NCBI GenBank assembly: GCA_963556195.1
Contig: OY744525.1
Location: 55,581,446-55,645,445 of the forward strand
Source of the DNA: Sepiola atlantica
Taxonomy: Eukaryota > Mollusca > Cephalopoda > Sepiida > Sepiolidae
DNA: 64,000 nucleotides
Direction of reading: 5' to 3'
A model generated the notes under the pieces. It saw only the letters and a list, made by a program, of their open reading frames with translations, had not been told where the DNA came from and made no database searches. This document shows positions 9,806 through 23,050 of the stretch, in pieces (positions within the stretch are counted from its first letter, which is position 1; every line of letters begins with the position of its first letter). The translations under genes and the position numbers were made by a program.

Positions 9806-12800
9806 GCCTCAGTTTTTTGGGGGGATAGCATTTTATTTTTGTCCGTAACACTTCAGTTTTTAATAGCATGTTCTTTTAGCTTAATTTTTTGTTCTTAAAT
9901 AGTATTTTATTTTTGTCAATCACACGTCAGTTTTAAATAACATTTTCTTTTGTCTATCATGCCTCAGTTTTTTTGGGGGTGGAATATCATTTTATTTTTG
10001 TCGGTCGCACATCAGTTTTAAATAGCATTTTCTTTTGACTGTAACGCATCAGTTTTTTTGGATTAGCATTTTATTTTTGTCCGTCACACATCAGTTTTAA
10101 ATAGTATTTTCTTTTGACTGTAGCGCATCGGTTTTTTTGGAATAGCATTTTATTTTTGTCCGTCACACATCAGTTTTAAATAGTATTTTCTATTGACTGT
10201 AACGCATCAGTTTTTTGGGAATAGCATTTTATTTTTGTCCGTCACGCATCAGTTTTAAATAGTATTTTCTTTTGACTGTAACGCATCGGTTTTTTTGGAA
10301 TAGCATTTTATTTTTGTCCGTCACACATCAGTTTTAAATAGTATTTTCTATTGACTGTAACGCATCAGTTTTTTAGAAATAGCATTTTATTTTTGTCCGT
10401 CACGCATCAGTTTTAAATAGTATTTTCTTTTGACTGTAACGCATCGTTTTTTTGGAATAGCATTTTATTTTTGTCCGTCACACATCAGTTTTCAATAGTA
10501 TTTTCTTTTGACTGTAACACATCGTTTTTTTTTTAATAGCATTTTATTTTTGTCCGTCACACATCAGTTTTCAATAGTATTTTCTTTTGACTGTAACGCA
10601 TCGGTTTGTTTGGAATAGCATTTTATTTTTTTTCGTCACACATCAGTTTTAAATAGTATTTTCTTTTGACTGTAACACACAGTTTTTTGTTGAATAGCAT
10701 TTTATTTTTGTCCGTCACACATCGGTTTTCAATAGCATTTTCTTTTGACTGTAACACATCGTTTATTGGAATAGCATTTTATTTTTGTCCGTCACACATC
10801 AGTTTTAAATAGTATGTTCTTTTGACTGTAACACATCATTTTTTTAGAATAGCATTTTATTTTTGTCGGTCACACATCAGTTTTAAATAGCATTTTCTTT
10901 TGACTGTAACGCATCAGTTTTTTAGGAATAGCATTTTATTTTTGTCCGTCACGCATCAGTTTAAAATAGTATTTTCTTTTGATTGAAAAGCATCGTTTTT
11001 TTTGGAATAGTATGTTATTTTTGTCCGTCACACATCAGTTTTAAATAGTATTTTCTATTGACTGTAACACATCGTTTTTTTGGAATAGCATTTTATTTTT
11101 GTCCGTCACACATCAGTTTTAAATAGCATTTTCTTTGACTGTAACACATAGTTTTTTTTTTTAATAGCATTTTATTTTTGTCCGTCACACATCAGTTTTA
11201 AATAGTATTTTCTTTTGACTGTAACACACTGTTTTTTTGTGGAATAGCATTTTATTTTTGTCCGTCACACATCAGTTTTAAATAGTATTTTCTTTTGACT
11301 GTAACATATCGTTTTTTTGGAATAGCATTTTATTTTTGTCCGTCACACATCAGTTTTGAATAGCATTTTGTTTTACTGTAACGCATCAGTTTTTTTGGAA
11401 TAGCATTTTATTTTTGTCCGTCACACATCAGTTTTACATAATTTTTTCTTTTGACTGTAACGCATCGGTTTTTTTTAATGGCAATTTATTTTTGTATGTC
11501 ACGCATCAGTTTTAAATAGCATTTTCTTTTGACTGTAACGCATCGGTTTTTTTGGAATAGCATTTTATTTTTATCCGTCACACATCAGCTTTCAATAGCA
11601 TTTTCTATTGACTGTAACGCATCGTTTATTTTGGAATAGCATTTTATTTTTGTCCGTCACACATCACTTTTAAATAGTATTTTCTTTGACTGTAACACAT
11701 CGTTTTTTTTCGGTGGAATATCATTTTATGTTTGTCGGTCGCACATCAGTTTTAAATAGCATTTTCTTTTGACTGTGACGCCTCGGTTTGTTTGGAATAG
11801 AATTTTATATTTGTTGCTCACACATCAGTTTTCAATAGCATTTTCTTTTGACTGTAACACATCGTTTTTTTTCTGTGGAATATCATTTTATTTTTGTCCG
11901 TCACACATCAGTTTTCAATAGCATTTTCTTTTGACTGTAACGCATCGTTTTTTTTGGAATAGCATTTTATTTTTGTCCGTCACACATCAGTTTTAAATAG
12001 CATTTTCTTTTGACTGTAACGCATCAGTTTTTTTGGAATAGCATTTTAATATTGTTCGTCACGCATCAGTTTTTAATAGCATTTTCTTTTGACTGTAACG
12101 CATCGTTTTTTTGGAATAGCATTTTATTTTTGTCTGTCACACATCAGTTTAAAATAGTATTTTCTTTTGACTGTCACGCATCGGTTTTTTTGGAATAGCA
12201 TTTTATTTTTGTCCGTCACGCATCAGTTTTAAATAGCATTTTCTTTTGACTGTAACGCATCGGTTTTTTTGGAATAGCATTTTATTTTTGTCCGTCACAC
12301 ATCAGTTTTCAATAGTATTTTCTTTTGACTATAACACATCGTTTTTTTTTTAATAGCATTTTATTTTTGTCCGTCACACATCAGTTTTCAATAGTATTTT
12401 CTTTTGACTGTAACGCATCGGTTTGTTTGGAATAGCATTTAATTTTTGTCCGTCACACATCAGTTTATAATAGTATTTTCTTTTGACTGTAACACATCGG
12501 TTTTTTTGGAATAGCATTTTATTTTTGTCCGTCACACATCGGTTTTCAATAGCATTTTCTTTTGACTGTAACACATCGTTTTTTGGAATAGCATTTTATT
12601 TTTGTCCGTCACACATCAGTTTTAAATAGTATTTTCTTTTGACTGTAACACATCATTTTTTTAGAATAGCATTTTATTTTTGTCGGTCACACATCAGTTT
12701 TAAATAGCATTTTCTTTTGACTGTAACGCATCAGTTTTTTAGAATAGCATTTTATTTTTGTCGGTCACACATCAGTTTTAAATAGCATTTTCTTTTGACT

Positions 12801-15800
12801 GTAACGCATCAGTTTTTAAGGAATAGCATTTTATTTTTGTCCGTCACGCATCAGTTTAAAATAATATTTTCTTTTGATTGAAAAGCATCGTTTTTTTTGG
12901 AATAGTATGTTATTTTTGTCCGTCACACATCAGTTTTAAATAGTATTTTCTATTGACTGTTACACATCGTTTTTTTGGAATAGCATTTTATTTTTGTCGG
13001 TCACACATCAGTTTTAAATAGCATTTTGTTTTACTGTAACGCATCAGTTTTTTTGGAATAGCATTTTATTTTTGTCCGTCACACATCAGTTTTGAATAGC
13101 ATTTTGTTTTACTGTAACGCATCAGTTTTTTTGGAATAGCATTTTATTTTTGTCCGTCACACATCAGTTTTAAATAATTTTTTCTTTTGACTGTAACGCA
13201 TCGGTTTTTTTTAATAGCAATTTATTTTTGTATGTCACGCATCAGTTTTAAATAGCATTTTCTTTTGACTGTAACGCATCGGTTTTTTTGGAATAGCATT
13301 TTATTTTTATCCGTCACACATCAGCTTTCAATAGCATTTTCTATTGACTGTAACGCATCGTTTATTTTGGAATAGCATTTTATTTTTGTCCGTCACACAT
13401 CAGTTTTAAATAGTATTTTCTTTTGACTGTAACACACCGTTTTTTTGTGGAATAGCATTTAATTTTTGTCCGTCACACATCAGTTTTAAATAGTATTTTC
13501 TTTTGACTGTAACATATCGTTTTTTAGGAATAGCATTTTATTTTTGTCCGTCACACATCAGTTTTGAATAGCATTTTGTTTTACTGTAACGCATCAGTTT
13601 TTTTGGAATAGCATTTTATTTTTGTCCGTCACACATCAGTTTTAAATAATTTTTTCTTTTGACTGTAACGCATCGGTTTTTTTTAATAGCAATTTATTTT
13701 TGTATGTCACGCATCAGTTTTAAATAGCATTTTCTTTTGACTGTAACGCATCGGTTTTTTTGGAATAGCATTTTATTTTTATCCGTCACACATCAGCTTT
13801 CAATAGCATTTTCTATTGACTGTAACGCATCGTTTATTTTGGAATAGCATTTTATTTTTGTCCGTCACACATCACTTTTAAATAGTATTTTCTTTTGACT
13901 GTAACACATCGTTTTTTTTCGGTGGAATATCATTTTATGTTTGTCGGTCGCACATCAGTTTTAAATAGCATTTTCTTTTGACTTTAACACATCGTTTTTT
14001 GTCGGTGGAATATCATTTTATTTTTGTCCGTCACACATCGGTTTTCAATAGCATTTTCTTTTGACTGTAACACATCGTTTTTTGGAATAGCATTTTATTT
14101 TTGTCCGTCACACATCAGTTTTAAATAGTATTTTCTTTTGACTGTAACACATCATTTTTTTAGAATAGCATTTTATTTTTGTCGGTCACACATCAGTTTT
14201 AAATAGCATTTTCTTTTGACTGTAACGCATCAGTTTTTAAGGAATAGCATTTTATTTTTGTCCGTCACGCATCAGTTTAAAATAGTATTTTCTTTTGATT
14301 GAAAAGCATCGTTTTTTTTGGAATAGTATGTTATTTTTGTCCTTCACACATCAGTTTTAAATAGTATTTTCTATTGACTGTAACACATCGTTTTTTTGGA
14401 ATAGCATTTTATTTTTGTCCGTCACACATCAGTTTTAAATAGCATTTTCTTTGACTGTAACACATAGTTTTTTTTTTTTTTAATAGCATTTTATTTTTGT
14501 CCGTCACACATCAGTTTTCAATAGTATTTTCTTTTGACTGTAACACACCGTTTTTTTGTGGAATAGCATTTTATTTTTGTCCGTCACACATCAGTTTTAA
14601 ATAGTATTTTCTTTTGACTGTAACATATCGTTTTTTTGGAATAGCATTTTATTTTTGTCCGTCACACATCAGTTTTGAATAGCATTTTGTTTTACTGTAA
14701 CGCATCAGTTTTTTTGGAATAGCATTTTATTTTTGTCCGTCACACATCAGTTTTAAATAATTTTTTCTTTTGACTGTAACGCATCGGTTTTTTTGGAATA
14801 GCATTTTATTTTTATCCGTCACACATCAGCTTTCAATAGCATTTTCTATTGACTGTAACGCATCGTTTATTTTGGAATAGCATTTTATTTTTGTCCGTCA
14901 CACATCACTTTTAAATAGTATTTTCTTTTGACTGTAACACATCGTTTTTTTTCGGTGGAATATCATTTTATGTTTGTCGGTCGCACATCAGTTTTAAATA
15001 GCATTTTCTTTTGACTGTGACGCCTCGGTTTGTTTGGAATAGAATTTTATATTTGTTGCTCACACATCAGTTTTCAATAGCATTTTCTTTTGACTGTAAC
15101 ACATCGTTTTTTTTCGGTGGAATATCATTTTATTTTTGTCCGTCACACATCAGTTTTCAATAGCATTTTCTTTTGACTGTAACGCATCGTTTTTTTTGGA
15201 ATAGCATTTTATTTTTGTCCGTCACACATCAGTTTTAAATAGCATTTTCTTTTGACTGTAACGCATCAGTTTTTTTGGAATAGCATTTTAATTTTTTTCG
15301 TCACGCATCAGTTTTTAATAGCATTTTCTTTTGACTGCAACGCATCGTTTTTTTGGAATAGCATTTTATTTTTGTCTGTCACACATCAGTTTAAAATAGT
15401 ATTTTCTTTTGACTGTCACGCATCGTTTTTTTTGGAATAGCATTTTATTTTTGTCCGTCACGCATCAGTTTTAAATAGTATTTTCTTTTGACTGTAACGC
15501 ATCGGTTTTTTTGGAATAGCATTTTATTTTTGTCAGTCACACATCAGTTTTCAATAGTATTTTCTTTTGACTGTAACACATCGTTTTTTTTTAATAGCAT
15601 TTCATTTTTGTCCGTCACACATCAGTTTTCAATAGTATTTTCTTTTGACTGTAACGCATCGGTTTGTTTGGAATAGCATTTTATTTTTTTTCGTCACACA
15701 TCAGTTTATAATAGTATTTTCTTTTGACTGTAACACATCGGTTTTTTTGGAATAGCATTTTATTTTTGTCCGTCACACATCGGTTTTCAATAGCATTTTC

Positions 15801-17240
15801 TTTTGACTGTAACACATCGTTTTTTGGAATAGCATTTTATTTTTGTCCGTCACACATCAGTTTTAAATAGTATTTTCTTTTGACTGTAACACATCATTTT
15901 TTTAGAATAGCATTTTATTTTTGTCGGTCACACATCAGTTTTAAATAGCATTTTCTTTTGACTGTAACGCATCAGTTTTTTAGGAATAGCATTTTATTTT
16001 TGTCCGTCACGCATCTGTTTCAAATAGTATTTTCTTTTGATTGAAAAGCATCGTTTTTTTTGGAATAGTATGTTATTTTTGTCCGTCACACATCAGTTTT
16101 AAATAGTATTTTCTATTGACTGTTACACATCGTTTTTTTGGAATAGCATTTTATTTTTGTCCGTCACACATCAGTTTTGAATAGCATTTTGTTTTACTGT
16201 AACACATAGTTTTTTTTTTTTAATAGCATTTTATTTTTGTCCGTCACACATCAGTTTTCAATAGTATTTTCTTTTGACTGTAACACACCGTTTTTTTGTG
16301 GAATAGCATTTTATTTTTGTCCGTCACACATCAGTTTTAAATAGTATTTTCTTTTGACTGTAACATATCGTTTTTTTGGAATAGCATTTTATTTTTGTCC
16401 GTCACACATCAGTTTTGAATAGCATTTTGTTTTACTGTAACGCATCAGTTTTTTTGGAATAGCATTTTATTTTTGTCCGTCACACATCAGTTTTAAATAA
16501 TTTTTTCTTTTGACTGTAACGCATCGGTTTTTTTTAATAGCAATTTATTTTTGTATGTCACGCATCAGTTTTAAATAGCATTTTCTTTTGACTGTAACGC
16601 ATCGGTTTTTTTGGAATAGCATTTTATTTTTATCCGTCACACATCAGCTTTCAATAGCATTTTCTATTGATTGTAACGCATCGTTTATTTTGGAATAGCA
16701 TTTTATTTTTGTCCGTCACACATCACTTTTAAATAGTATTTTCTTTTGACTGTAACACATCGTTTTTTTTTCGGTGGAATAGAATTTTATATTTGTTGCT
16801 CACACATCAGTTTTCAATAGCATTTTCTTTTGACTGTAACGCATCGTTTTTTTTTTGGAATAGCATTTTATTTTTGTCCGTCACACATCAGTTTTAAATA
16901 GCATTTTCTTTTGACTGTAACGCATCAGTTTTTTTGGAATAGCATTTTAATTTTGTTCGTCACGCATCAGTTTTTAATAGCATTTTCTTTTGACTGTAAC
17001 GCATCGTTTTTTTGGAATAGCATTTTATTTTTGTCCGTCACACATCAGTTTAAAATAGTATTTTCTTTTGACTGTCACGCATCGGTTTTTTTGGAATAGC
17101 ATTTTATATTTGTTGGTTACACATCAGTTTTAAATAGCATTTTGTGTTGACTGTCACACTTTAGTTTGTTTGAAATAGCATTTTATTTTTGTCCGTCACA
17201 CATCAGTTTTTAATAGCATTTTCTTCTTACTGTAACACCT
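9806..17240 (+). repeat. Satellite array, 79-bp dimeric unit, about 94 copies
   Basis: A 7.4-kb head-to-tail array. Each unit of about 79 bp consists of two related halves of about 37 and 42 bp. One half carries CATCAGTTTTAAATAG and CTTTTGACTGTAACG; the other carries GGAATAGCATTTTATTTTTG and TCCGTCACA. T runs vary in length and units differ by scattered substitutions. Many 60-codon frames arise by chance because 79 is not a multiple of 3; none is a gene. Similar boxes (GTCACACTTCAGTTTGAA followed by TAGCATTTTCATC) occur singly in dispersed repeats at 32.8, 19.0 and 18.0 kb, the likely source. Confidence 0.95.
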
Positions 17241-17345
17241 CAGTTTTAAATAGACGTTTCGTTGATTACCGAAGCATAAGTTTAAAACAGCATTTTCGTA
17301 GATTTGTCGTAGCATTTTCATCGTTAAACGCGCAGATCTAATGGA
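17241..17345 (+). repeat. Degenerate edge of the satellite array
   Basis: Diverged units run into TAGCATTTTCATCGTTAAACG, which is the form of the box in the dispersed repeats rather than the array form. This may be the remaining 3' part of the parent element. Confidence 0.6.
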
Positions 17346-18019
17346 CGGTTCTCAAGAATACCCGTACTCTATTATTATCCTGTCCAATGCGTATTTGATG
17401 AGGCAATGCACTTCCATGTGAGTGAGTCCGAGCCGGCATCCGAAGGCGTGGATTGCTACTTTTGCAGTCGAAGAAATATCCATTGGGATTTTTATTGAAA
17501 TGACTTATCCTCATGCTTCCTCCTTTCACTTCGATCCTCCTCCTCCCCCTCCTCCACCTCCTCACCCCATCATCCTCCTACCTCTTTTCTTTTCCATAAT
17601 CCTCACCCTCATCCTCCTCGTGTCGATGGAAGAAAATAATGGAAAGTTTCTTTTCTATTTGGCGCTGAATCGTAAATGTGCTTTGACGCGTCACGCAACG
17701 ACGTCCCGTATGACGGAAGACGTTCCCTCAATTGTGTGACCCGTTTTGTTTTGTTTTTTATTTTATTTTATTTTTTTATTTTTTTTTTGTTTTAGTTATT
17801 CTACTGCGACAATTCTTCGTCCCGAGGAGAACGCGTGTCTGAAGAACCCGGGGAGAATTTTGGGGCACGGACATCACACGTGTATTTCCATACCACCGGC
17901 AGATGGACAATTGGACATCCTCATGGGGGAGTGACGGGCGAAAAACCGGCCTCAATAAATAGCAACGTTTTTTTTTTTTTCATATATCTTTTAGATTATT
18001 CCATGTATCCCTTTCGGGG
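17346..18019. other. GC-richer sequence with a CCT-rich tract
   Basis: Bases 17525-17625 are a polypyrimidine CTC/CCT run that makes a proline-rich frame (17422-17739). A T-rich tract follows at 17745-17795. No conserved coding signal is recognised. Confidence 0.45.
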
Positions 18020-18340
18020 ATTCCAGCCGTCGGTTCGTAGGTGTGTTACGTTTTAAATAACATTTTCGTCACCAAACGCGTAAATTAAATGACGTTAGCT
18101 GAAAGGGGGTGAAATGAAGTTAACCTATTATTATACTTAAGCTGAGTTCATCAACGTTTGTTTCCTTACATTTTTATCATACACAATAAATGCTAAAATA
18201 TTCCTTGGTTTAGGGATTTAGTTATGCTTGAAAAATTCGTTTTAATTGTTTTAATTGGCCGTCATTTGAAATTTACTCACAAGATCACCAAAAAACCTTC
18301 TGTCTATTACTCCCACCCTCTTTCACTGCATGTTGTTTGA
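18020..18340 (+). repeat. Dispersed repeat with satellite-like box and downstream block
   Basis: It contains TTTTAAATAACATTTTCGTC and AAACGCGTAAATTAAATGACG, related to the 79-bp satellite. After it comes a block (18130-18340, with ATCAACGTTTGTTTCC) that is also found at 34615-34860. No coding potential. Confidence 0.6.
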
Positions 18341-18600
18341 GAGAGGAAGATGGTGAGGGAGAGAGACATACAGAGAGAGACATAGAGAGAGAGACATAGA
18401 GAGAGAGACATAGAGAGAGGAGGGGAAAACGGAAGCGAGAATGATATACACTCTATGAAATAGACTCTGTATGAAAAAGCTCTTATTTCATGAGGTTTAT
18501 ATCATTCTTGCTTTCGCACCTTTCTTTCTTTCTCTTTCTTCCTCTCTTTCTCCCCCCCCTCTCTGTCTCTCTCTCTCCCTCTCTCTCTCTCTGTTTTTAT
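18341..18600. repeat. GA-rich then CT-rich low-complexity tracts
   Basis: GAGAGACATA repeats at 18355-18420 and CTCTCTCT runs at 18520-18592. Frames here are compositional. Confidence 0.85.
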
Positions 18601-19020
18601 TACTAAAAATGATAAAAATAACTATAAAACAAAAGATTAGAATAGTCCATTATAAACAATAGGGAATACGACTACAGGAATTAATACTATTAAACACATA
18701 GCTGGGAAGAAAAAAGGAGAGATATCGATAGAGAGAGCAAAACAGACAGACAGAAAGAATGACAAAGAAAGTAAAATGGGGAGGTAGACATAGCAAACAG
18801 AAAAGGGTCTAATTTTTTTTTTTCTTTTTTACAATTTAACTTGCTTTGCAAACTCACTTTTCCCTGATTCACAAATTCTAACTTGAGCGCAACGGCTGAT
18901 TCAACGGGTTACCCTTTTTCTAGTAGTTTATTAGAAACATCTATTAGAGGCCGTGTGTGTGCGTACATCTGTCACTTGGTCTATCACGTTAAATTGTGAA
19001 ATAACATTTCCATATGTAAA
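18601..19020. other. No recognisable feature
   Basis: Low-complexity GA-rich stretch near 18715-18790, otherwise unremarkable. Confidence 0.5.
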
Positions 19021-19024
19021 CGCT

Positions 19025-19145
19025 CTTTAGTTTTAGATGCGTCCACGCACCAATCTAAGAGGTTCTGTCCATCGGCTGGTCGGCTTATCCAACCAGGCGT
19101 CAATTTGAAATAGAATTTTCATCGTTAAATCTGTAAATTGATTTT
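19025..19145 (+). repeat. Dispersed repeat with satellite-like box
   Basis: GATGCGTCCACGCACCAATC leads into a run of CGGCTGGTCGG type, then GTCAATTTGAAATAGAATTT and CATCGTTAAATCTG. The same order appears at 32815-32925 and, partly, at 48440-48510. It is a diverged copy of the presumed satellite progenitor. Confidence 0.6.
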
Positions 19146-19154
19146 TGTTTTTAC

Positions 19155-19530
19155 TTATAGGTCACCATTTATCGAGTCCCGTAGGCCACTCGAGGATAAG
19201 GGGTAACGGGATTGTCAGCTGGACGATGATAGGATTCGAAACAGTGGCTGGAATAGGTAGAATTACTTAACAGGAATTGATTATTCAAGACGACATATCA
19301 ACAAGTATTTGTTTGCATTAGACTTAAAGACGACGATGTTGTAGTCGGGTGTGAAGCAGCCTTGTCGTATTTTGTTCCACAGACGGGATGTTCTAGGAAA
19401 CAAACTTTGTTTATATAAGTTCCGTTTAGTTTTTAGTACAGAAAGAGAGAGAAAGGAAAGTTATTTACTGTGGTTGTAGCCAGGCGTGTTCTTGCTGTGA
19501 ATGTTTTACAGGACGCATCTTAAGAAAGGG
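19155..19530 (-). mobile_element. LINE 3' end, copy A (C-terminal ORF2 remnant plus 3' UTR)
   Basis: On the minus strand a frame reads SLFPRTSRLWNKIRQGCF followed by TPDYNIVVFKSNANKYL. This matches the usual C-terminus of a jockey/CR1-like LINE protein (a FFPRT...LWN...CFP.YN...FKS..N.YL pattern). Its 3' UTR ends near 19157 at TAAATGGTGACC. Five other partial copies of the same family are in the window. Confidence 0.72.
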
Positions 19531-20838
19531 GTTCGTTATTGGTATATCTTATCCTGAATATAAATAGATGTGGAGAATTGTACAAATAGCAACACGGGTT
19601 TTCGTCAATCTTCGGTAATCTTCGTAAACTCTCGACGATGTTTTCCGGAAAAATAAATGAATATAAAAAGACAGCAAAAATATAAATGTCATATTTTCGC
19701 TCTATTTTGACCTCACATTTTCTGGTGCCAACCAATTGGGTACGGGGATGGTGAAGACCCACAATAAAACGAACTTGTGTCAAATCATGCTTTTTGGGGA
19801 TGGGGGCGTAGGTTAAATACCAATATAAGAAAATAAATCCAATTTTGTACTTCTGTGAGTTTTTGTTTTTTACGATTAAGTTTCAAAAGAGCGTTTATAA
19901 ACCATATTTATCACTTTTCTAAAAAAAGTGTCAACCCCGTAAACCTCGTAGTGAATACGAGATTTTGTTGGGAACTCTCACACCACGTAGTCGAGAAATA
20001 AGACAATATTTTGCCATTAGTTTTTGGCCGGCCACTCTACTTCGGCAGTTCACTACTAGAAAAGACGCAACGGGAAAATATTAGTCTTGCTTTGGGCTTC
20101 GCACATCTCTTCTTTTTACCTGTCATAGGAATAGCTTTATGTATTCTGCTGTTGCATAAAACAATGCATGTTGTATGATTGATCTATGTATAACATGCTT
20201 TGTAGTTTGTCGTACACAAACTATTAATAAATGAAATTTCTTTATATCCCATGGCTATTTAAACCGTTGCGTGACTTTCAAAAATGTGCGCAATTGTCAA
20301 CCAATACACGTTAATTCTTAGCAACCCCCACGTGAATCGGGAATTTGTTTTATTTCTCTACTTACGCGTTACAAACATGCTGAAACAAAATAGCCAATAG
20401 TATAATTGTTCAGTGCTTTTAATATTATTTTGAAACGAAAGTTCTTAGGGTTGGGTTCACGGCTTAAGTATTATTCTGATTAGTCAAAAGAAATGGGTTC
20501 CCGCCAAAAGTGTACAAAGAAAAATTATAATGAAAAGATCGCTGCCAAACTGTTTCATCGATATAGAACGAGCGATGGTAGGTATCGACCAGTGTTGGAC
20601 TTTCAGCTGATGAGGTGATGAAGCTATATAGAAAAAAGAAAAAGAAAGCAGTTAAATTTTTCATAATTAATATTATTAGAATTTGAAGAGTGATCTCTAA
20701 CCGACCTCAAGTCTATCTTTACTGAGAGTTTAATGTAGCCGAAAAGTCCCAACCTTCATAATAGGAAAAGCAAAAAGACTGTATATTTAACAATATAAGT
20801 ATTCGTAGACATTAATTGTAGAAATTCTCACTCTCCTT
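19531..20838. other. No recognisable feature
   Basis: Ordinary AT-rich sequence. Frames at 19520-19783 and 20464-20664 have no recognisable domain. Confidence 0.5.
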
Positions 20839-20934
20839 CTGTCTCTGTCTCTGTCTGTCTCTCTCTCTCTCTCTTTCTCTCTCCCTCTCTCTCTCTCTCT
20901 CTGTCTATATCTATCTATCTCTCTATCAACACAC

Positions 20935-20995
<61 letters not shown>
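20839..20995. repeat. (CT)n and (AT)n microsatellites
   Basis: CTCTCTGTCT-type repeat at 20839-20930, then (AT)n at 20936-20994. Confidence 0.93.
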
Positions 20996-20996
<1 letters not shown>

Positions 20997-21540
20997 TAGC
21001 AAGTCACGCGGTCCGGCGTTGCCCTGGAGAAATATAAAAGAATGAGAGAAATTGAACTTAACCTGAAAAGCATATCCAAAAAATAGCACGGACCTGATTC
21101 ATAAATTGCAGAAATACCCTTTTCTCTCCTGGGGCAGTGAAAAAGAATTCGTTCTAGACTGTGATAATTGTATTTTTGTCCCAATTCGAACTGCTTCCTT
21201 TTTGGGGAGATGTATTTTTCGCAATTAATAGAAACGAGAAAAAGATACTTCTGCAGTTTAGGGACCCGGACCTATTTATTTTAGATAGGATTTCCAAGTT
21301 GAAATCCATTTCTTACGCTATCATATGTTTACTAAATTGTACGGTTAACCCTAACCCTAACCCGACGGAATAGTTAACATATTTAATTGGGGAAAATCCA
21401 TCTTGCAAAAAGTAGCCCTTCAGATTTTGCCCAAAAGAAAAATTGGCGCAGTCTAGAAGGATTTTTCCTTCACTGTTCGAGGAGTGAAAAGAATACTTCT
21501 GCAGTTTACGGACCTGTACCGTGTCCCGCTTCCTTTTCCC
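20996..21540. repeat. Unclassified repeat with three copies of a motif in mixed orientation
   Basis: It starts CTAGCAAGTCACGCGGTCCG right after an (AT)n tract, like the other CTAG-starting elements. ACTTCTGCAGTTTAGGGACC (about 21248) and ACTTCTGCAGTTTACGGACC (about 21495) are direct copies. A diverged inverse copy lies near 21100 (GGACCTGATTCATAAATTGC). A short telomere-like run sits between them. Non-coding; the class is unknown. Confidence 0.5.
21345..21362 (-). repeat. Short interstitial telomere-like repeat
   Basis: CCCTAACCCTAACCC, the vertebrate/mollusc-type telomere unit in the reverse sense, inside an unclassified repeat. Confidence 0.8.
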
Positions 21541-22846
21541 CATGTTAAGAATTGGTATGTAATCCGTAACGGTATTATTTCAGGACGGTCTGTAAACTGC
21601 ATAAGTACGTAGCAAGTAGCATTGCAGAATAGAATAAATCAAAATTATTTATAAGTAGAAAGGAAAAAATTGTGATATCGTACGTGAAATGCAAGAAAAG
21701 TATATAACATATTGTATAAATAGGTATTGCTATGAAAAGAAGGGCCGTAAGAATGTTATGTAAGTTGTATTATGTAGTAATGAAAATTAACCTAATTACT
21801 ATATGTTTTGCAATATTAAACTTATTGGAAATGTATTAGCTTGACTGTATTGCGTCCGGAGTCATTTCGCTTGATAATATCCTCGTGTAAACGTAAGCTT
21901 GCTATGGATGGACAGAGGTGAAACATCTTTCTGATAGAGAGGAAGGGATAGATTTAGTAAAAGAATTCAATAAATTAATGTTTTGTACGAAGAGGTTATT
22001 TATGTAGTGTAAATAAGTCGTGAAGAGTGAACATTAACAGTGATGTTGAGATGCGAATTCTAGCAGGTAATCTCGTCAAGAAATTAAGCGTAGAGGATCC
22101 CATATCCGGAAAAATGTCTACATGTTAATTGTAGCTGACTGTGTCATCGAGAAATAGACTTTACGGGCTACCGTACAAATATTGTAAACAATAGAGTCGA
22201 AGGCTGTGCTGGTTGTGACGAGGTTATGTGTTCGAAAATGATGTTGAAGCCTTTAAAATATCATGAATATGAGTTCTGAAGGAAGTATGTCCGAAATGGT
22301 AAATTATGATAATAATTTATAATGAAAGAAATGGAATAATTGGAAGTAAGATTGCGTCAAATTTGGGAGTAATGGATGAAAGGCGCCATTTTGAATCGAG
22401 TTTGGTTAAAAGTTTAAGCATTGGTTTATTGATTCTGAAATTCCAGAATGTGAATAGATTTAGGTGAAAAATAAAGTAATCTTTAGGCGTAAACTCGCTA
22501 TTCTGTTATTCATGTAATCTTTACGAAGGGAGCGTTTCTTATTCCGTTTATGATGCCTATGTTATAAGTAGTGTGTTTTCATGATTTAAAATTGAAATAA
22601 TAATCGGTGTTACCAATATTAATTTCTTATTTAATATTATCGACGGTTGTAGGAATATGTATTCTAGCCAACAGAGTGAGTAACGTGATCACATTATTTA
22701 CAGTTTGTAAACTTTATTATTTAAGGTGGTGCCACCAAAACCGTACCATACCCCCTCTCCCCAAAGAAAGGAAAACATTAAAATTTAAAACTAATGCTGT
22801 ATTACTTGCTTATACCCGTCCTGGGACAGCTATTCTGATATATATA
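21541..22846. other. No recognisable feature
   Basis: AT-rich. No frame over 130 codons and no repeat shared within the window. Confidence 0.5.
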
Positions 22847-22895
22847 TATATGTGTGTGTGTGTGTTGTGTGTGTGTGTGCGTGTGTGTGTGTGTT
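22847..22895. repeat. (GT)n microsatellite
   Basis: Short (AT)n followed by interrupted TGTGTGTG. Confidence 0.93.
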
Positions 22896-22929
22896 TTTCT
22901 GTGTTCATAGTGGAATTGTTAAAGGTTTT

Positions 22930-23050
22930 CAACATTTTTCTCCACAGACTCAAGTTACATCTGAAGATGGTCGACGGTTACATCGGCTGAAACGTTGTGA
23001 AAATAACACTCAAAATGAGAACTGTAGTCTGAATAATCCAAATAGTACAC
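22930..23050 (+). repeat. PLE-terminus-like dispersed repeat with hammerhead-like hairpin
   Basis: CTGAAGA, one T, GGTCG, a 10-base loop, CGGCT, GAAACG (core 22961-22992), followed by TTGTGAAAATAACACTC and then CTGAATAATCCAAATA. The same order recurs at 24120-24240 and 33720-33830, and inverted at 23760-23845. The family carries the hairpin found next to PLE coding fragments, so I read it as a detached PLE end. Confidence 0.55.

Noticed and set aside
9806..17240. Numerous 60-70-codon frames rich in Phe, Ser and His (for example 12010-12198, 15252-15440, 16911-17099)
   Set aside because: They are translations of the 79-bp satellite; identical peptides recur only because blocks are duplicated.
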